From positions 1 to 37,795 of the forward strand of contig NZ_CAJGZM010000014.1 in NCBI RefSeq assembly GCF_904846175.1: 37,795 nucleotides of DNA, in the 5' to 3' direction. The notes under the pieces are model-generated. The model had not been told where the DNA came from, searched no databases, and saw only the letters and a program-made list of their open reading frames with translations. Each line of letters begins with the position of its first letter. Position 1 is the first letter of the stretch. This document shows, one piece after another, positions 9,809 to 18,810 of this stretch. The position numbers and the translations under genes are program-made. This DNA is from Psychrobacter immobilis (GTDB lineage Bacteria; Pseudomonadota; Gammaproteobacteria; Pseudomonadales; Moraxellaceae).

Positions 9809-9979
9809 TTAAGAAGGGGGTCCCCAGAACAGCATTTGACCGAACCAAATGATGAAACCGTAAGCGCAAAGGAATAAAAGGGCTATAAATGGCAAGGCAA
9901 CAAAAGCCATGATTAGAGCACTGAGCCACTCGCGTCTAACTGGTTGCTGTTGGGTTTGTAATGGTTGTTCAGGTTGCAT
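9809..9979 (-). CDS. torE: TorE, small membrane protein of the TMAO operon (NapE/TorE family)
   Basis: A 56-codon frame of 56 residues beginning MQPEQPLQTQ. One membrane helix (about 20-46) contains the family-like ALIMAFVALPFIALLFL and the ending WFGQMLFWGPP. RBS GAGGTGA lies a few bases upstream of the ATG. The position ahead of torC reproduces the torECAD order known from Shewanella; the exact role of TorE is not settled. A longer overlapping frame at 9726-9929 on the same strand is a shadow. Confidence 0.88.
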   Translation of the reverse strand: MQPEQPLQTQQQPVRREWLSALIMAFVALPFIALLFLCAYGFIIWFGQMLFWGPPS

Positions 9980-10368
9980 AGGTCACCTCTAAATATATTC
10001 ACGCTGGCTAACAAGTAGTAAAACAGTAATATTCAAAGCAGTTTTCATAAGAATTATAAGACTAAACCAGCCATTATTTTTATTTTAAAATGGGTGATAA
10101 GTTGTTTTTATAGGTGTACTGTGTATTAATTTTTAACCTAGCTATTGCTTGATATAGATAAACTAAAACTGAAAGTTGTTTATATCCTCACTAAAGATAA
10201 TGATAACATAAAAAATCCTATTTTTAGTAAGGAATAAGCTTAGTTCAGCCTAAAACTGTAGAACAAATTCTTAATTTCAATAAGCCTTTTAATATAAGAG
10301 CAAATCAGGTGTTATAAGGCATACCAAGCTTTATTATTTCCTGAATTTTCATACTATCTTACATACAG
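9980..10368. other. Upstream region of torECAD, no gene seen
   Basis: AT-rich intergenic DNA between torE and the terminator after ccmI. I see no coding frame. It should contain the tor promoter; the FNR-like box listed separately is the clearest element. Two weak resemblances to the E. coli TorR box (CTGTTCATAT) occur on the plus strand at 10102-10111 and 10176-10185, with 7 and 8 of 10 bases matching. These are too weak to call. Confidence 0.5.
10149..10162. promoter_or_regulatory. FNR/ANR-like box upstream of torE
   Basis: TTGAT-ATAG-ATAAA matches the FNR consensus TTGAT-N4-ATCAA at 9 of 10 defined positions. On the leftward strand a possible -10 (TAATAC, complement of 10123-10128) would put transcription start near 10116. 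The box would then centre roughly 40 bases upstream, where class II FNR activation works. Anaerobic induction of a TMAO reductase operon is expected biology; the site itself is a sequence match only. Confidence 0.5.
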
Positions 10369-10394
10369 AAAAGCCCCGAGATTGTCGGGGCTTT
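10369..10394 (-). terminator. Rho-independent terminator after ccmI
   Basis: AAAGCCCCGA and TCGGGGCTTT form a 10-bp GC-rich stem with a four-base loop. On the leftward strand it is followed by a short T run. It sits 48 bases after the ccmI stop and separates the ccm operon from torECAD. The plus strand also forms the stem but has a poorer tail. Confidence 0.8.
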
Positions 10395-10441
10395 CAAAGA
10401 TTAAAAAATTTCTAATTAACAATAGCAGTTAGCTTTAGAAC

Positions 10442-11722
10442 TTAAGGTACTTGCTGATTGATTTCAATATTTACTTGTTGCTGGTCACTTTTTAGCAAAA
10501 CTGGATTAGAGGATAAATCACCAGATGCGGAAATAGCATTACCAGAATGGCTAATGCGCGCAGTCACAACCAGCTGCTCACCTGATACGCGAGCAGGTTG
10601 TAAAGTTCTATCAGCCATCATCGCGTCTAGATTACTTAGGCTTAAACTGATATTGCCTTGCTTTAAATTGCTAATCGGTATTCGTTTTGCCGCATAGGGC
10701 GGCCCACCTGCAGCGGCGCGAATAGCGACAAACAACACATCATCAGCGGTTATCAAAGGTAGTAACTTAGCATTTACAGTGACAGATACATCGACACCTT
10801 CAGCAGCTTGCGCTTGTTGCCTGACAATATTGGCTGTTAACTCGTCCAAGCCAGTAAGCGCATGCATGTCATCGCCTGGATTTTGTTCCATACGCTGACG
10901 CATTTTAGCTATCCAGCCTTGTGCCTGCTCATAGTTACCTGCTTTCGCCTCGCCCCTTGCCATCAACATCTGTGCTGCCTCGTTCTCAGGATCGCCTTTC
11001 AAGATGTCCTCCAAGACTCGGCGGGTCTCGACATCAAGACTACCGCCATTTGCTAAAAAGCTTAACTGCGCATACTCTGCCGCAATATTTTTATCATCAG
11101 GGGACAGCCTATAAGCTCTCGACAGGGCTTCTAAAGCGGATTCAGGCTCTTCAAAAGATAAAAATATTTCCGACAATACCATCCAGCGGTAAGAATCATC
11201 AGCATTACGATGGACATTGGTCTGAATGGTCGTGAACAGCCCTGCACCATCTTCAAAAGCCCACTCTGGTAGTACTTCAATCTTGCCGGAAAGCAGCTCC
11301 TCTGATACTTCACCCACCCTATCCTGCGCACGCCATAAGTCAAACACATCACTACGATCGCTGAAAAGCACATAAGCACATATCGCCAATACTGGCACAC
11401 AGACTATCAGTGCCAACTGACCTTTGAGACTAGGCAATTGCATAGGTGTTGCGATTTGTTCAGCATCTAATAACTGGCGCTCAAGTTCTGTTTTTTGGTC
11501 TATATATTGAACATCATCTATAGTACCTATTGCCTTATCAGCAGCGAGCTCACGCAATCTGGACTTATACACATCGATATTTAGATCAATGAGCCGATTG
11601 TCTACAGGATCAGGCGCCTCTCTACTTGAGCGCAACCACGGTACGATGACTATCAATGCGGCTAATAGAGCAACTAATAGGCTAAAAATAATAAATATGA
11701 CAAGAGTAGAAAACACAGTCAT
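10442..11722 (-). CDS. ccmI: CcmI (CycH), cytochrome c maturation TPR protein
   Basis: Delivers apocytochrome c to the haem ligation complex CcmF/H. A first membrane helix (about 5-30, IIFSLLVALLAALIVIVPW) is followed by a cytoplasmic coiled segment typical of the CcmI N-terminal domain (VYKSRLRELAADKAIG) and a second helix (LALIVCVPVLAICAYVLF). A periplasmic region with TPR-like helices (DDSYRWMVLSEIFL, ESALEALSRAYRLSP) and a C-terminal beta-rich domain complete it. The 426-residue length is normal. Its ATG overlaps the ccmH stop by four bases, so the genes are translationally coupled. Confidence 0.9.
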   Translation of the reverse strand: MTVFSTLVIFIIFSLLVALLAALIVIVPWLRSSREAPDPVDNRLIDLNIDVYKSRLRELAADKAIGTIDDVQYIDQKTELERQLLDAEQIATPMQLPSLKGQLALIVCVPVLAICAYVLFSDRSDVFDLWRAQDRVGEVSEELLSGKIEVLPEWAFEDGAGLFTTIQTNVHRNADDSYRWMVLSEIFLSFEEPESALEALSRAYRLSPDDKNIAAEYAQLSFLANGGSLDVETRRVLEDILKGDPENEAAQMLMARGEAKAGNYEQAQGWIAKMRQRMEQNPGDDMHALTGLDELTANIVRQQAQAAEGVDVSVTVNAKLLPLITADDVLFVAIRAAAGGPPYAAKRIPISNLKQGNISLSLSNLDAMMADRTLQPARVSGEQLVVTARISHSGNAISASGDLSSNPVLLKSDQQQVNIEINQQVP

Positions 11723-12390
11723 AAGGAATCTCCTTTATCGCGTGTTTGCCCATTAGGTTTGGGTTTCGTCGTTTTAAGATTAGAGGGCTTAGTCTCAGTT
11801 AGGTTAGCTTCGTCTATCGTTGCCTCTGTCGTTGTCTTACCTGATTCTTCCCGACTTGCTAACAGCCTATCTAACGCTGCTTGCTCTTTAACTGTTAGTG
11901 AACTACTTATATCTGTATTCGGCATAATAGGGCGTTTACTAGGAGCTTTATTAGGAGCTTTACCACGAGTATGATTGCGCCAAAACCAGCCGCCCAGTAT
12001 TAAGATTAATAACAGGGGTGGAAAGAACCAAAGTATCCATGTAGATGGACGTACTGGTGGACTATAACTAATAAAATCGCCATACCGCTCTTGCATATAC
12101 TGACGAATCTCAGCGTCCGAGCGACCATCTTTTACCATATCATAAGTTTTTTGCTTTAAATCCTGGGCGATAGGTGCATCAGAACCTGCCAGATTTTGAT
12201 TTTGGCATTTCGGGCAACGAAACTCATCAATTAGGCCGCGGTACTGCGCTTCTTGCCGTTTTGAATCAAAGTCGTAAACTTCGATAGCCGCATGACTCAG
12301 GTTTGTCGCTCCTATTAATAAGGTAAAAAGCACAAAAACTGGGATTAACACTAGTCTGTAAAATAATGAGGTGTTAGCGTTCATTGGCAA
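11719..12390 (-). CDS. ccmH: CcmH (CcmL/CycL), thiol-redox subunit of haem lyase
   Basis: Periplasmic thioredoxin-like protein that keeps the apocytochrome haem-binding cysteines reduced. A signal peptide or anchor (about 12-33) is followed by the redox motif FRCPKCQNQN; the family usually has LRC. SDAEIRQYMQERYGDFISYSPP comes next, then the membrane helix WILWFFPPLLLILILGGWFW. The last ~70 residues are a charged Lys/Thr-rich cytoplasmic tail, longer than in many homologues. Its start overlaps the end of ccmG by ten bases. Confidence 0.9.
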   Translation of the reverse strand: MPMNANTSLFYRLVLIPVFVLFTLLIGATNLSHAAIEVYDFDSKRQEAQYRGLIDEFRCPKCQNQNLAGSDAPIAQDLKQKTYDMVKDGRSDAEIRQYMQERYGDFISYSPPVRPSTWILWFFPPLLLILILGGWFWRNHTRGKAPNKAPSKRPIMPNTDISSSLTVKEQAALDRLLASREESGKTTTEATIDEANLTETKPSNLKTTKPKPNGQTRDKGDSL

Positions 12391-12971
12391 ACCTCTTCAA
12401 CTTGGGTAGATGCTATTTTTTCACCAGTAGCCTCTTGTTGTAGAAGTTTTAAACAAGGGTTAATCCGACTTTGCCAATTTTCTTCGTTTACTTCACCAAC
12501 GATATGCTGACGAATAATGCCCTTGCTATCGACAACGAAAGTCTCAGGGGCACCAGTCAAACCTAAATCCAAGGCGAACTGACCAGAATAGTCTTGCACA
12601 GACATCAAATACGGATCGCCAAGCTCATTAAGGTAATTAAGCGCATCACCAATCTCGTCTTTATAGTTCACACCGACCGTATGGACACCACGCTTCTTTA
12701 ATTCTAAAAAGAAAGGATGTTCATACACACAAGTCGGACACCATGAACCCCAAATATTGATTAAATAAGGAGATGTTGGCATTTGTGAGTCTGTCACCAT
12801 GAGACTGGTATCAGACAATAGTGGCAACTCAAAAGTTGGTACTGGACGTTCGAGTGCTGTATTGGTCACGATTTCCGTCGGTTTACCCAGTCTAAAAAAA
12901 AGCATAATAATGAAACCAATAAACACGATAAGCGGAATCAAAAACCACAGTTTAAGTTGTTTACTTTCCAT
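12381..12971 (-). CDS. ccmG: CcmG/DsbE, periplasmic thiol:disulfide oxidoreductase
   Basis: Reduces CcmH or apocytochrome for haem attachment. An uncleaved membrane anchor (about 8-26, LWFLIPLIVFIGFIIMLFF) precedes a thioredoxin fold with the active site WGSWCPTC. The family segments GVNYKDEIGDALNYL and GLTGAPETFVVDSKGIIR, which carries the cis-proline, follow. The length of 196 residues is slightly above average. It begins four bases after ccmF ends, in the order ccmF-G-H-I. Confidence 0.92.
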   Translation of the reverse strand: MESKQLKLWFLIPLIVFIGFIIMLFFRLGKPTEIVTNTALERPVPTFELPLLSDTSLMVTDSQMPTSPYLINIWGSWCPTCVYEHPFFLELKKRGVHTVGVNYKDEIGDALNYLNELGDPYLMSVQDYSGQFALDLGLTGAPETFVVDSKGIIRQHIVGEVNEENWQSRINPCLKLLQQEATGEKIASTQVEEVCQ

Positions 12972-12975
12972 AACC

Positions 12976-15039
12976 TTAGCGCTCCTCTACTGACTGAGTA
13001 ACTGAACTATTAACTAATTTTACCCCAGTCTTTATATCTATAGGCCTGTCTTCATAGATACCATAGTCAAGATCATCTTCTAAAATTTTGGAATACTTCC
13101 TAGGTTTGATGCGATAACGAGGATCTAACATCGATATCACTACACCGAGTACCATGATAATAGAACCCAGCCAAATCCAACGGATAAGTGGTTTGACATA
13201 GATGCGGATGGCCCACTGATTACTGTCTTCAGCGATAGGTTCACCTAACGCGACATATAGATCTCGGCTTAGTCGGTCATCAATTGCAGCTTCGGTCATC
13301 GGCATCATACTCACCACGTAAGTACGTTTTTGTGGCCGCAATGTCGTAACCGATTGACCCTCTTTACTGACTAAGACTTCGGCTTCGGTCGCATCATAGT
13401 TACTGCCTTTGACCTCTGTAAAACTTTTAATCTCAAAATCATAACCTTGAACATGAACGCTGTCGCCGATACCCATCGCCACATCGGTTTCAATACTCAT
13501 ACTAGAGGTAAATGCCACACCTATCGCGGCGATTAATACGCCTACGTGGGCGGTCTGCATGCCCCAATAACTACTTTTCAGACGTTTAATACCAGCCAGT
13601 CGAGTTTTAGCGTTTTTAGTCTTATCTTTAATATCGATGAACATCCATGCCAATACCCATAGACTCAACGCGACAGTCACCGCGATATTAAACATTGCTA
13701 CTGGATACACGAAATAGCTGATAATTGCACCCAAAACAGCACTGCTAATACCGATAATCAGTGCCGGTCCAAGTAAAGGTCGACTGTCCTTCTTCCAACG
13801 AATATTCGAGCCCATGCCCATCGCAAGCATTAATAACCACGTTAGCGGTACAAATAAAGCATTAAAATAAGGCGCACCAACGGAGACTTGGCCTAAATTA
13901 AAGGCATCAGCAATGATAGGATACAAGGTACCAAGTAGGACGACTAAAGTCGCTATTAAGATAATGGCGTTATTGATGACTAAAAAAGACTCACGCGATA
14001 TCGCGCGATATTGACTTTCAACAGTCAACTGCCAGCCACGCAGCGCAAACATAATTAATCCACCGCCGATGACTATCGCTAAAATAACTAAAATAACGAG
14101 GCCTCGGGTTGGATCAGCTGCAAATGAATGCACAGAGGTAATGACGCCAGAACGCACAAGGAAGGTACCTAGCAAACTTAGCGCAAAGGTAAAGATGGCC
14201 AGCATAATGGTCCATGCCTTAAAGACACCACGCTTTTCAGTGACAGCCAATGAATGCAATAATGCCGTACCCGCCAGCCATGGCATCAAAGAAGCATTCT
14301 CCACTGGATCCCAAAACCACCAGCCACCCCAGCCAAGCTCATAATAAGCCCACCAAGAACCCAGAGCGATGCCTAGCGTTAAAAAACCCCAAGCCGCCTG
14401 AGTCCAAGGCCGCGACCAGCGTGCCCATACTGCATCCAGCCTCCCTGCCCACAATGCTGCCATACAAAAAGCAAAAGGCACGACCATGCCAACATAACCC
14501 ATATATAGCATTGGCGGGTGAATGATTAATCCAGGATCTTGTAGTACTGGATTTAGGTCTACACCATCGACCATTAGATAAGGCAAGGTGCGATTAAACG
14601 GCGATGAGGTGAAAATAAGCATCGATAACATCATCGTCTGCACGCCAGCCATAATAACCAACACCCGCGCACGCATAGATAATGGTAAACCGCGGCTAAA
14701 TAAAGAGACTAATGCTGCCCAAGTCGCCAGAATAGTCATCCATAACAATAACGAGCCTTCGTGGCCACCCCAAGTCGCTGATACTCGGTAATACCAAGGT
14801 AGTAAGCTATTAGAGTGTTGGGTCACATATTCCAGACTAAAGTCATTGTAATAAAACCCTGCCATCAATCCTACGAATGACAGCATCATCATAGAGAATT
14901 GTGCCCAAGCTAGACTAGGCGCTAAACGTTGCATAGCAACATTGTTATTTAATACACCCCATGTAGGTAATATCACTTGCAATATGGCGAGCACAAAGGC
15001 TACCAGCAAAGCAAAATATCCCAGCTCTGTGATTAGCAT
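12976..15039 (-). CDS. ccmF: CcmF, haem lyase core subunit
   Basis: Large polytopic membrane protein that attaches haem to apocytochrome c. The tryptophan-rich haem-handling motif WGGWWFWDPVENASLMPWL is clearly present, along with the conserved SATWGGHEGSLLLW and the many membrane helices of the family. The 687-residue length is slightly above the common 640-660. It is the first gene of the leftward ccmF-G-H-I operon. ccmABCDE are not in the window, so the maturation genes are split in this genome, or the rest lies elsewhere. Confidence 0.95.
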   Translation of the reverse strand: MLITELGYFALLVAFVLAILQVILPTWGVLNNNVAMQRLAPSLAWAQFSMMMLSFVGLMAGFYYNDFSLEYVTQHSNSLLPWYYRVSATWGGHEGSLLLWMTILATWAALVSLFSRGLPLSMRARVLVIMAGVQTMMLSMLIFTSSPFNRTLPYLMVDGVDLNPVLQDPGLIIHPPMLYMGYVGMVVPFAFCMAALWAGRLDAVWARWSRPWTQAAWGFLTLGIALGSWWAYYELGWGGWWFWDPVENASLMPWLAGTALLHSLAVTEKRGVFKAWTIMLAIFTFALSLLGTFLVRSGVITSVHSFAADPTRGLVILVILAIVIGGGLIMFALRGWQLTVESQYRAISRESFLVINNAIILIATLVVLLGTLYPIIADAFNLGQVSVGAPYFNALFVPLTWLLMLAMGMGSNIRWKKDSRPLLGPALIIGISSAVLGAIISYFVYPVAMFNIAVTVALSLWVLAWMFIDIKDKTKNAKTRLAGIKRLKSSYWGMQTAHVGVLIAAIGVAFTSSMSIETDVAMGIGDSVHVQGYDFEIKSFTEVKGSNYDATEAEVLVSKEGQSVTTLRPQKRTYVVSMMPMTEAAIDDRLSRDLYVALGEPIAEDSNQWAIRIYVKPLIRWIWLGSIIMVLGVVISMLDPRYRIKPRKYSKILEDDLDYGIYEDRPIDIKTGVKLVNSSVTQSVEER

Positions 15040-15566
15040 ATATCTGACCTTATTTGATCGGCTTAAGTCATCATTAAGAGTGACCTAGAAATTTAAAGTA
15101 AACTGACTGAAGTAGAGCTTAAAACCATTCTAACATTAATGATTTTTTTTTGATATTTACGTCTCAAGTCTTAGCCAAATTTATGCCGATTTATCGAGAC
15201 TAATAATGGCTTCAAGCCAGCATTTATGCGGAATTTTTGCATGTAAGCATTTTCTTATGAAGCAGTAGATTAAGACCTCAGAGTGCGTTAAGTGCGGAAG
15301 CCTACTCAATAAATTATCATTTGCTCTATTACTTTATTTATTTTAGGTAATCAGCGCTTACTTATATTCAGCCAACCATAAGACATGACTCATTGACAGG
15401 TAGTTACGAATTTTTAACATAATTGTGCTGTAACTGATAAGGTAGCTACCCTTAATTGTTAGTATAGTCCTATGATATTAATTAAACCTTACTGATTAGC
15501 ATTTTATCTAACGGCATAACTTTAAAGGTTATTACCAACTAATTAGGCTAGAGAGCTGAGAGCATT
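15040..15566. other. Divergent intergenic region, ccmF and lipoprotein promoters
   Basis: 527 bases without a convincing gene. It must hold the leftward ccm promoter and the rightward promoter of the small lipoprotein. I see AT-rich DNA with a T9 run at 15142-15150 but no clear operator, RNA or repeat. Confidence 0.5.
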
Positions 15567-15992
15567 ATGAATATGATAAATAAAACTCTAAAAACTGCTA
15601 CCATAATCCAACTATCCCCTGACAATAAGAAATCAAACACCACCCGTAGAAAATGGCTATTTGTCATACTAGCAACATCGGCATTAACATTAAGTGCTTG
15701 TGATAAAAAAGACGAATCAACGATGGAAGGTTCAGCTCTAGAGGTTGACTCACAAACATCAGAGCAAGAAGCAGCAGCTGAGATAGCTATTTCCAGTGAG
15801 CCCATGCATAGTAACCGAGAGGAAAGTGCTATTCTGCCAAGTAATGATATGCCTGAGAATACTGGGGCAGTTTCCGAGGATGGTGCGATAGTCAGCGAAG
15901 ATATGTCAAATGACGATGTAGGTATTAACCGTAGTAATGATTCTGAAGTGTTAAATAGTGGTGAAACAGAAGAACCCGTCTCGACTTATTAA
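15567..15992 (+). CDS. Putative lipoprotein, function unknown
   Basis: A 141-residue protein with a type II signal: a long basic n-region (about 1-30), a hydrophobic core KWLFVILATSALT and a lipobox LSAC, with the Cys near residue 45. The mature part is short, very acidic, rich in Ser, Glu, Asn and Asp, and lacks recognisable domains, so it is probably disordered at the membrane surface. No later Met would give a better signal peptide, and GAGAGCTGAGAG lies ahead of the ATG. It is the only rightward gene between the ccm and tat operons. I do not recognise a family. Confidence 0.6.
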   Translation: MNMINKTLKTATIIQLSPDNKKSNTTRRKWLFVILATSALTLSACDKKDESTMEGSALEVDSQTSEQEAAAEIAISSEPMHSNREESAILPSNDMPENTGAVSEDGAIVSEDMSNDDVGINRSNDSEVLNSGETEEPVSTY

Positions 15993-16253
15993 TATTGAAG
16001 TTCTCGGGAGATATCAGAGACCAATCTATTTGAATCAGAGAACTAGATAATAAAATCTAAGCCCCACTACCAGCGAGTGTCCATTAAACAAGTGTTTTTA
16101 GTAAACTTGCATAATCTACTGAAAGTCTAGAGTAAGCATCTAAAGAATAGTAAGTTTGGTGTCGTCCATTTGATTTGCTTATCTTAGCCAGTGAGTCAGC
16201 TATCAAAGAGAGGTACTTGGCGTGTTTAAGGTATTGCTGGCTACTTTCTATTG

Positions 16254-17114
16254 CTAGGTACTTTCTAATGTTTCATTCCCTGAGACTAAATCGTTATTTC
16301 GTTCACTTTTAATTAATATTTTTGCTAAGAGTAAACCCAGCTCAAACAGTAGCCACATAGGAATCGCTAGTAACAGCATTGATACGCCATCAGGCGGTGT
16401 CACTACCGCGGCAATCCCAAAACAGCCGACTATAATATAACGACGCTTATCTTCTAGACTCTGAGTAGAAACGATTCCGGCCATTATCAGTAGTAAGGTG
16501 ACCACTGGAATCTCAAAAGTCAGTCCAAACACCATAAACAATTTGAGTGCAAAGCTCAGATAACTGTCAATATCGGTCATCGGTATGACGTTCTGCGGAG
16601 CGAACATAATAAAAAATTTCAATACCCCTTTGAGTACGACAAAGTAGGAAAAAGCAACACCCGCATAAAATAGAAATATTGAAGATAGCAGTACAGGAAT
16701 GGCAATTTTCTTCTCTTTTTTATATAAGCCGGAAGCTACAAATGACCAAATTTGATACAGGATATAAGGCATTGCTAAAAATGCGGCGACGAATATCGTT
16801 AAGCGAATGGGTGCCATAAAGTTTGATGTTATGTCGGTGGCAATCATAGTCGAATTGAGGGGTAACTGCGCCACTAATGGGTCTGATAAAAGATTATAAA
16901 GCTCGCGTGAAAACCCTACCAATGCTAAAAATATAATTAAAACGGCAACGCATATTTTTATTAAGTGTGTGCGCAGCTCGATTAAGTGTTCAGTGATAGG
17001 CATATCGCCAAGCGTACCTAACGTATCTCCAGACTCATTATTTTGTATTGTTGCCTCAAACTCTGTATCTGCTATTTTTTCTTGTCGACTTTTTTGCCGT
17101 TTAAATAGGCTCAC
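16254..17114 (-). CDS. tatC: TatC, twin-arginine translocase receptor subunit
   Basis: Polytopic inner-membrane protein that binds RR signal peptides such as the TorA leader. The family segment ITEHLIELRTHLIK and the MAPIRLTIFVAAFLAMPYILYQIW region are present, followed by the remaining helices (six in all) and the KRRYIIVGCFGIAAVVTPPDG stretch. About 40 extra polar residues precede the conserved start. Its ATG overlaps the tatB stop by four bases. Confidence 0.94.
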   Translation of the reverse strand: MSLFKRQKSRQEKIADTEFEATIQNNESGDTLGTLGDMPITEHLIELRTHLIKICVAVLIIFLALVGFSRELYNLLSDPLVAQLPLNSTMIATDITSNFMAPIRLTIFVAAFLAMPYILYQIWSFVASGLYKKEKKIAIPVLLSSIFLFYAGVAFSYFVVLKGVLKFFIMFAPQNVIPMTDIDSYLSFALKLFMVFGLTFEIPVVTLLLIMAGIVSTQSLEDKRRYIIVGCFGIAAVVTPPDGVSMLLLAIPMWLLFELGLLLAKILIKSERNNDLVSGNETLEST

Positions 17115-17506
17115 TGATCCGCCTCCTGTTTAATGAACGAGGAGGAAGTATTCGGTTGATTGTCTTTATCATAAGGAGTGATTGGCTGATGCGAAACGTC
17201 TAAGCTTTTGTTCTGTGAATGCTCAAATTTTTGCATACTGCCACGCATTTCCACCATTTCACGCTTCATATCCGACTCGGTCTGACGGATTTTTGCAAGT
17301 TCATTTTGCATTTGTTGACGCGTTTCAGCTAGATCAAGCTCAGCTTCTATTTCAGACTGTAGTGTTGATACTATACGACGCATTTTGGCATACCATTGCC
17401 CAGCGGTACGTGCGGCTTGCGGCAGTTTTTCTGGGCCCAATACGATTAAAGCAATGACGCCAAACAAGAGTAATTCGGAAAACCCAATATCAAACATAAC
17501 AGTCAC
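17111..17506 (-). CDS. tatB: TatB, twin-arginine translocase subunit
   Basis: A single N-terminal helix with MFDIGFSELLLFGVIALIVLGPEKLP, the hallmark TatB start, precedes an amphipathic helix and a charged tail with coiled-coil character (QMQNELAKIRQTESDMK). The annotated Met is two residues upstream of MFDIGF; the internal Met at 17500 is equally plausible and is the usual start of family members. TatB forms the receptor complex with TatC. It is coupled to tatC by a four-base overlap. Confidence 0.92.
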   Translation of the reverse strand: MTVMFDIGFSELLLFGVIALIVLGPEKLPQAARTAGQWYAKMRRIVSTLQSEIEAELDLAETRQQMQNELAKIRQTESDMKREMVEMRGSMQKFEHSQNKSLDVSHQPITPYDKDNQPNTSSSFIKQEADQ

Positions 17507-17552
17507 ATATATTAATAGACTACTTAGTGCCGCTATTTATAAGCGGCGCGCT

Positions 17553-17810
17553 TCATACTTTGTGCTTATCATAAGTGGTGACGGGGCTGATTTCCATATC
17601 ATCAACCTGACTGCCTGCTTGTGTATCATTTTCATGGCTAAGCACACGTTTGTTATGAGCATGCTCAGTTTCTTCATCTTTCACTGCTTCTTTAAAACCC
17701 TTTACTGCACCACCTAAGTCTTTGCCAGCATTTTTAAGCTTAGCAGTACCAAATACGACCACCACTACTACCAATAAAATTAGCCAATGTGTAATTGAAA
17801 AACTACCCAT
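17553..17810 (-). CDS. tatA: TatA, twin-arginine translocase pore subunit
   Basis: An 85-residue protein with the TatA pattern: [21 protein letters not shown] membrane helix, the [14 protein letters not shown] hinge and amphipathic helix ([11 protein letters not shown]), then a polar tail. It polymerises to form the passage for folded proteins. It is the first gene of tatABC, 46 bases ahead of tatB, with AAGGA upstream of the ATG. In this neighbourhood its most obvious cargo is TorA. Confidence 0.93.
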   Translation of the reverse strand: MGSFSITHWLILLVVVVVVFGTAKLKNAGKDLGGAVKGFKEAVKDEETEHAHNKRVLSHENDTQAGSQVDDMEISPVTTYDKHKV

Positions 17811-18255
17811 GACGGTATCCTTATATTTTGAGATCTTGTTTAGACCAGTATTTGTAAGTGTGTTTTAGAAATCTCCTCCTCATACTAACATCACAGCTTC
17901 AAGCAGCGCAATCACTGAGTTATGCTGAAGAAATTGTAGAAACTAACTTGGGAAATTTTAATCAGAAAGCTTAATGATGATGACCCATACTATCGACCTC
18001 ATAGACATTAAATTCATATCCAACACTAGCAGTTCGATTCCTATATAGAGAATTGAACCCAATTAAAGCACCTCAACAAGTACAACATTATTCAATGATT
18101 TTAGTTCCCCTAGTGAGGACACAAATCTTCAGCTGTAGGCTAATAATAAAAATAGCCCACATTGTTTATAGCAGCTCAGTGTACCTTTCAACATGAAGCA
18201 ATCGTATTCCTATCTTTTGATTAGTCTCTGAAAATTCTCAAATATAAGATCGCCT
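17811..18255. other. Intergenic region between mntP and tatA
   Basis: 445 bases without an intact gene. It holds the tat promoter region at its left end and a short open reading remnant at 17971-18072, listed separately. I see no RNA gene or convincing terminator. Confidence 0.45.
17971..18072 (-). pseudogene. Possible C-terminal remnant of an outer-membrane-type protein
   Basis: A 33-codon open stretch without a start reads GALIGFNSLYRNRTASVGY, continues EFNVYEVDSM and ends GHHH-stop. The alternating polar and aromatic residues look like a terminal beta-strand pair of a surface protein with a His tail. The frame closes at a stop immediately upstream. This is weak evidence and could be chance. 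Confidence 0.2.
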
Positions 18256-18739
18256 TTACACCACCATATTCACACCAATAGCGATCAACACCAAACCGCC
18301 TAGCGCTTCTGCCCAACTGCCGAGCCATGTCCCTGATTGGCGTCCTATATAAGCTCCTAAGACACTTAAAATAGCGGTCGTCAGTGCAATGATTAAACAG
18401 GCAACATAAGCATTAACAGCCAACAGATTTAAGGTAAAGCCTGCTGCCATGGCATCGAGACTGGTAGCTATGGCTAACGACAGCAAGGTTTTATGACTTA
18501 AATTGATCCGAGTATCATCGTCATTAACGGAACGTGACTCATAGAGCATTTTGATGCCAATTGCTACCAATATGACAAAAGCAACCCAAGCCGCCCCTTC
18601 AGCAAACCAGCCCAGCATGGTAGAGCCAAGTGCGTAACCAATCAGCGGCATTATTCCCTGAGCAACCCCAAAATACAAACCTATAAGTAAAGCCATTTTT
18701 ATAAATTGCGGCTTAGATTCAGCTCGGTGCGTGGAACGG
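18256..18739 (-). pseudogene. mntP: mntP, manganese efflux pump, 5' end lost at the IS3 boundary
   Basis: MntP exports Mn2+ across the inner membrane. The C-terminal ~150 residues are intact: [20 protein letters not shown], the second-repeat signature [20 protein letters not shown], and [14 protein letters not shown] at the end. The reading frame stays open and homologous-looking upstream of the internal Met at 18696 ([11 protein letters not shown]) up to the IS end near 18740. The first ~40 residues, which carry the other conserved Asp-containing MDAFA motif, are missing. They are not found elsewhere in the window. An internal start at 18696 exists but would give a protein lacking the first helix, so it is probably non-functional. 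Confidence 0.85.
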
Positions 18740-18810
18740 TAATCCCCCCAATAAATAAGAACACTTACAAATAGAAACTAACTGCTAAAATACCAGCAGG
18801 AGATTTCGAC

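Noticed and set aside
9726..9929. 67-codon minus-strand frame overlapping torE
   Set aside because: Out of frame with torE, which has the RBS, the membrane helix and the conserved WFGQMLFWGPP end. A shadow.
10102..10185. TorR boxes upstream of torE
   Set aside because: Two sites match CTGTTCATAT at only 7 and 8 of 10 bases in very AT-rich DNA, without the expected repeated spacing.
16084..16260. Open stretch on the minus strand after tatC (contains KHAKYLSLIADSLAKISK)
   Set aside because: It reads like protein but has no start codon, and it opens only after a stop inside tatC. Too short to separate from chance.
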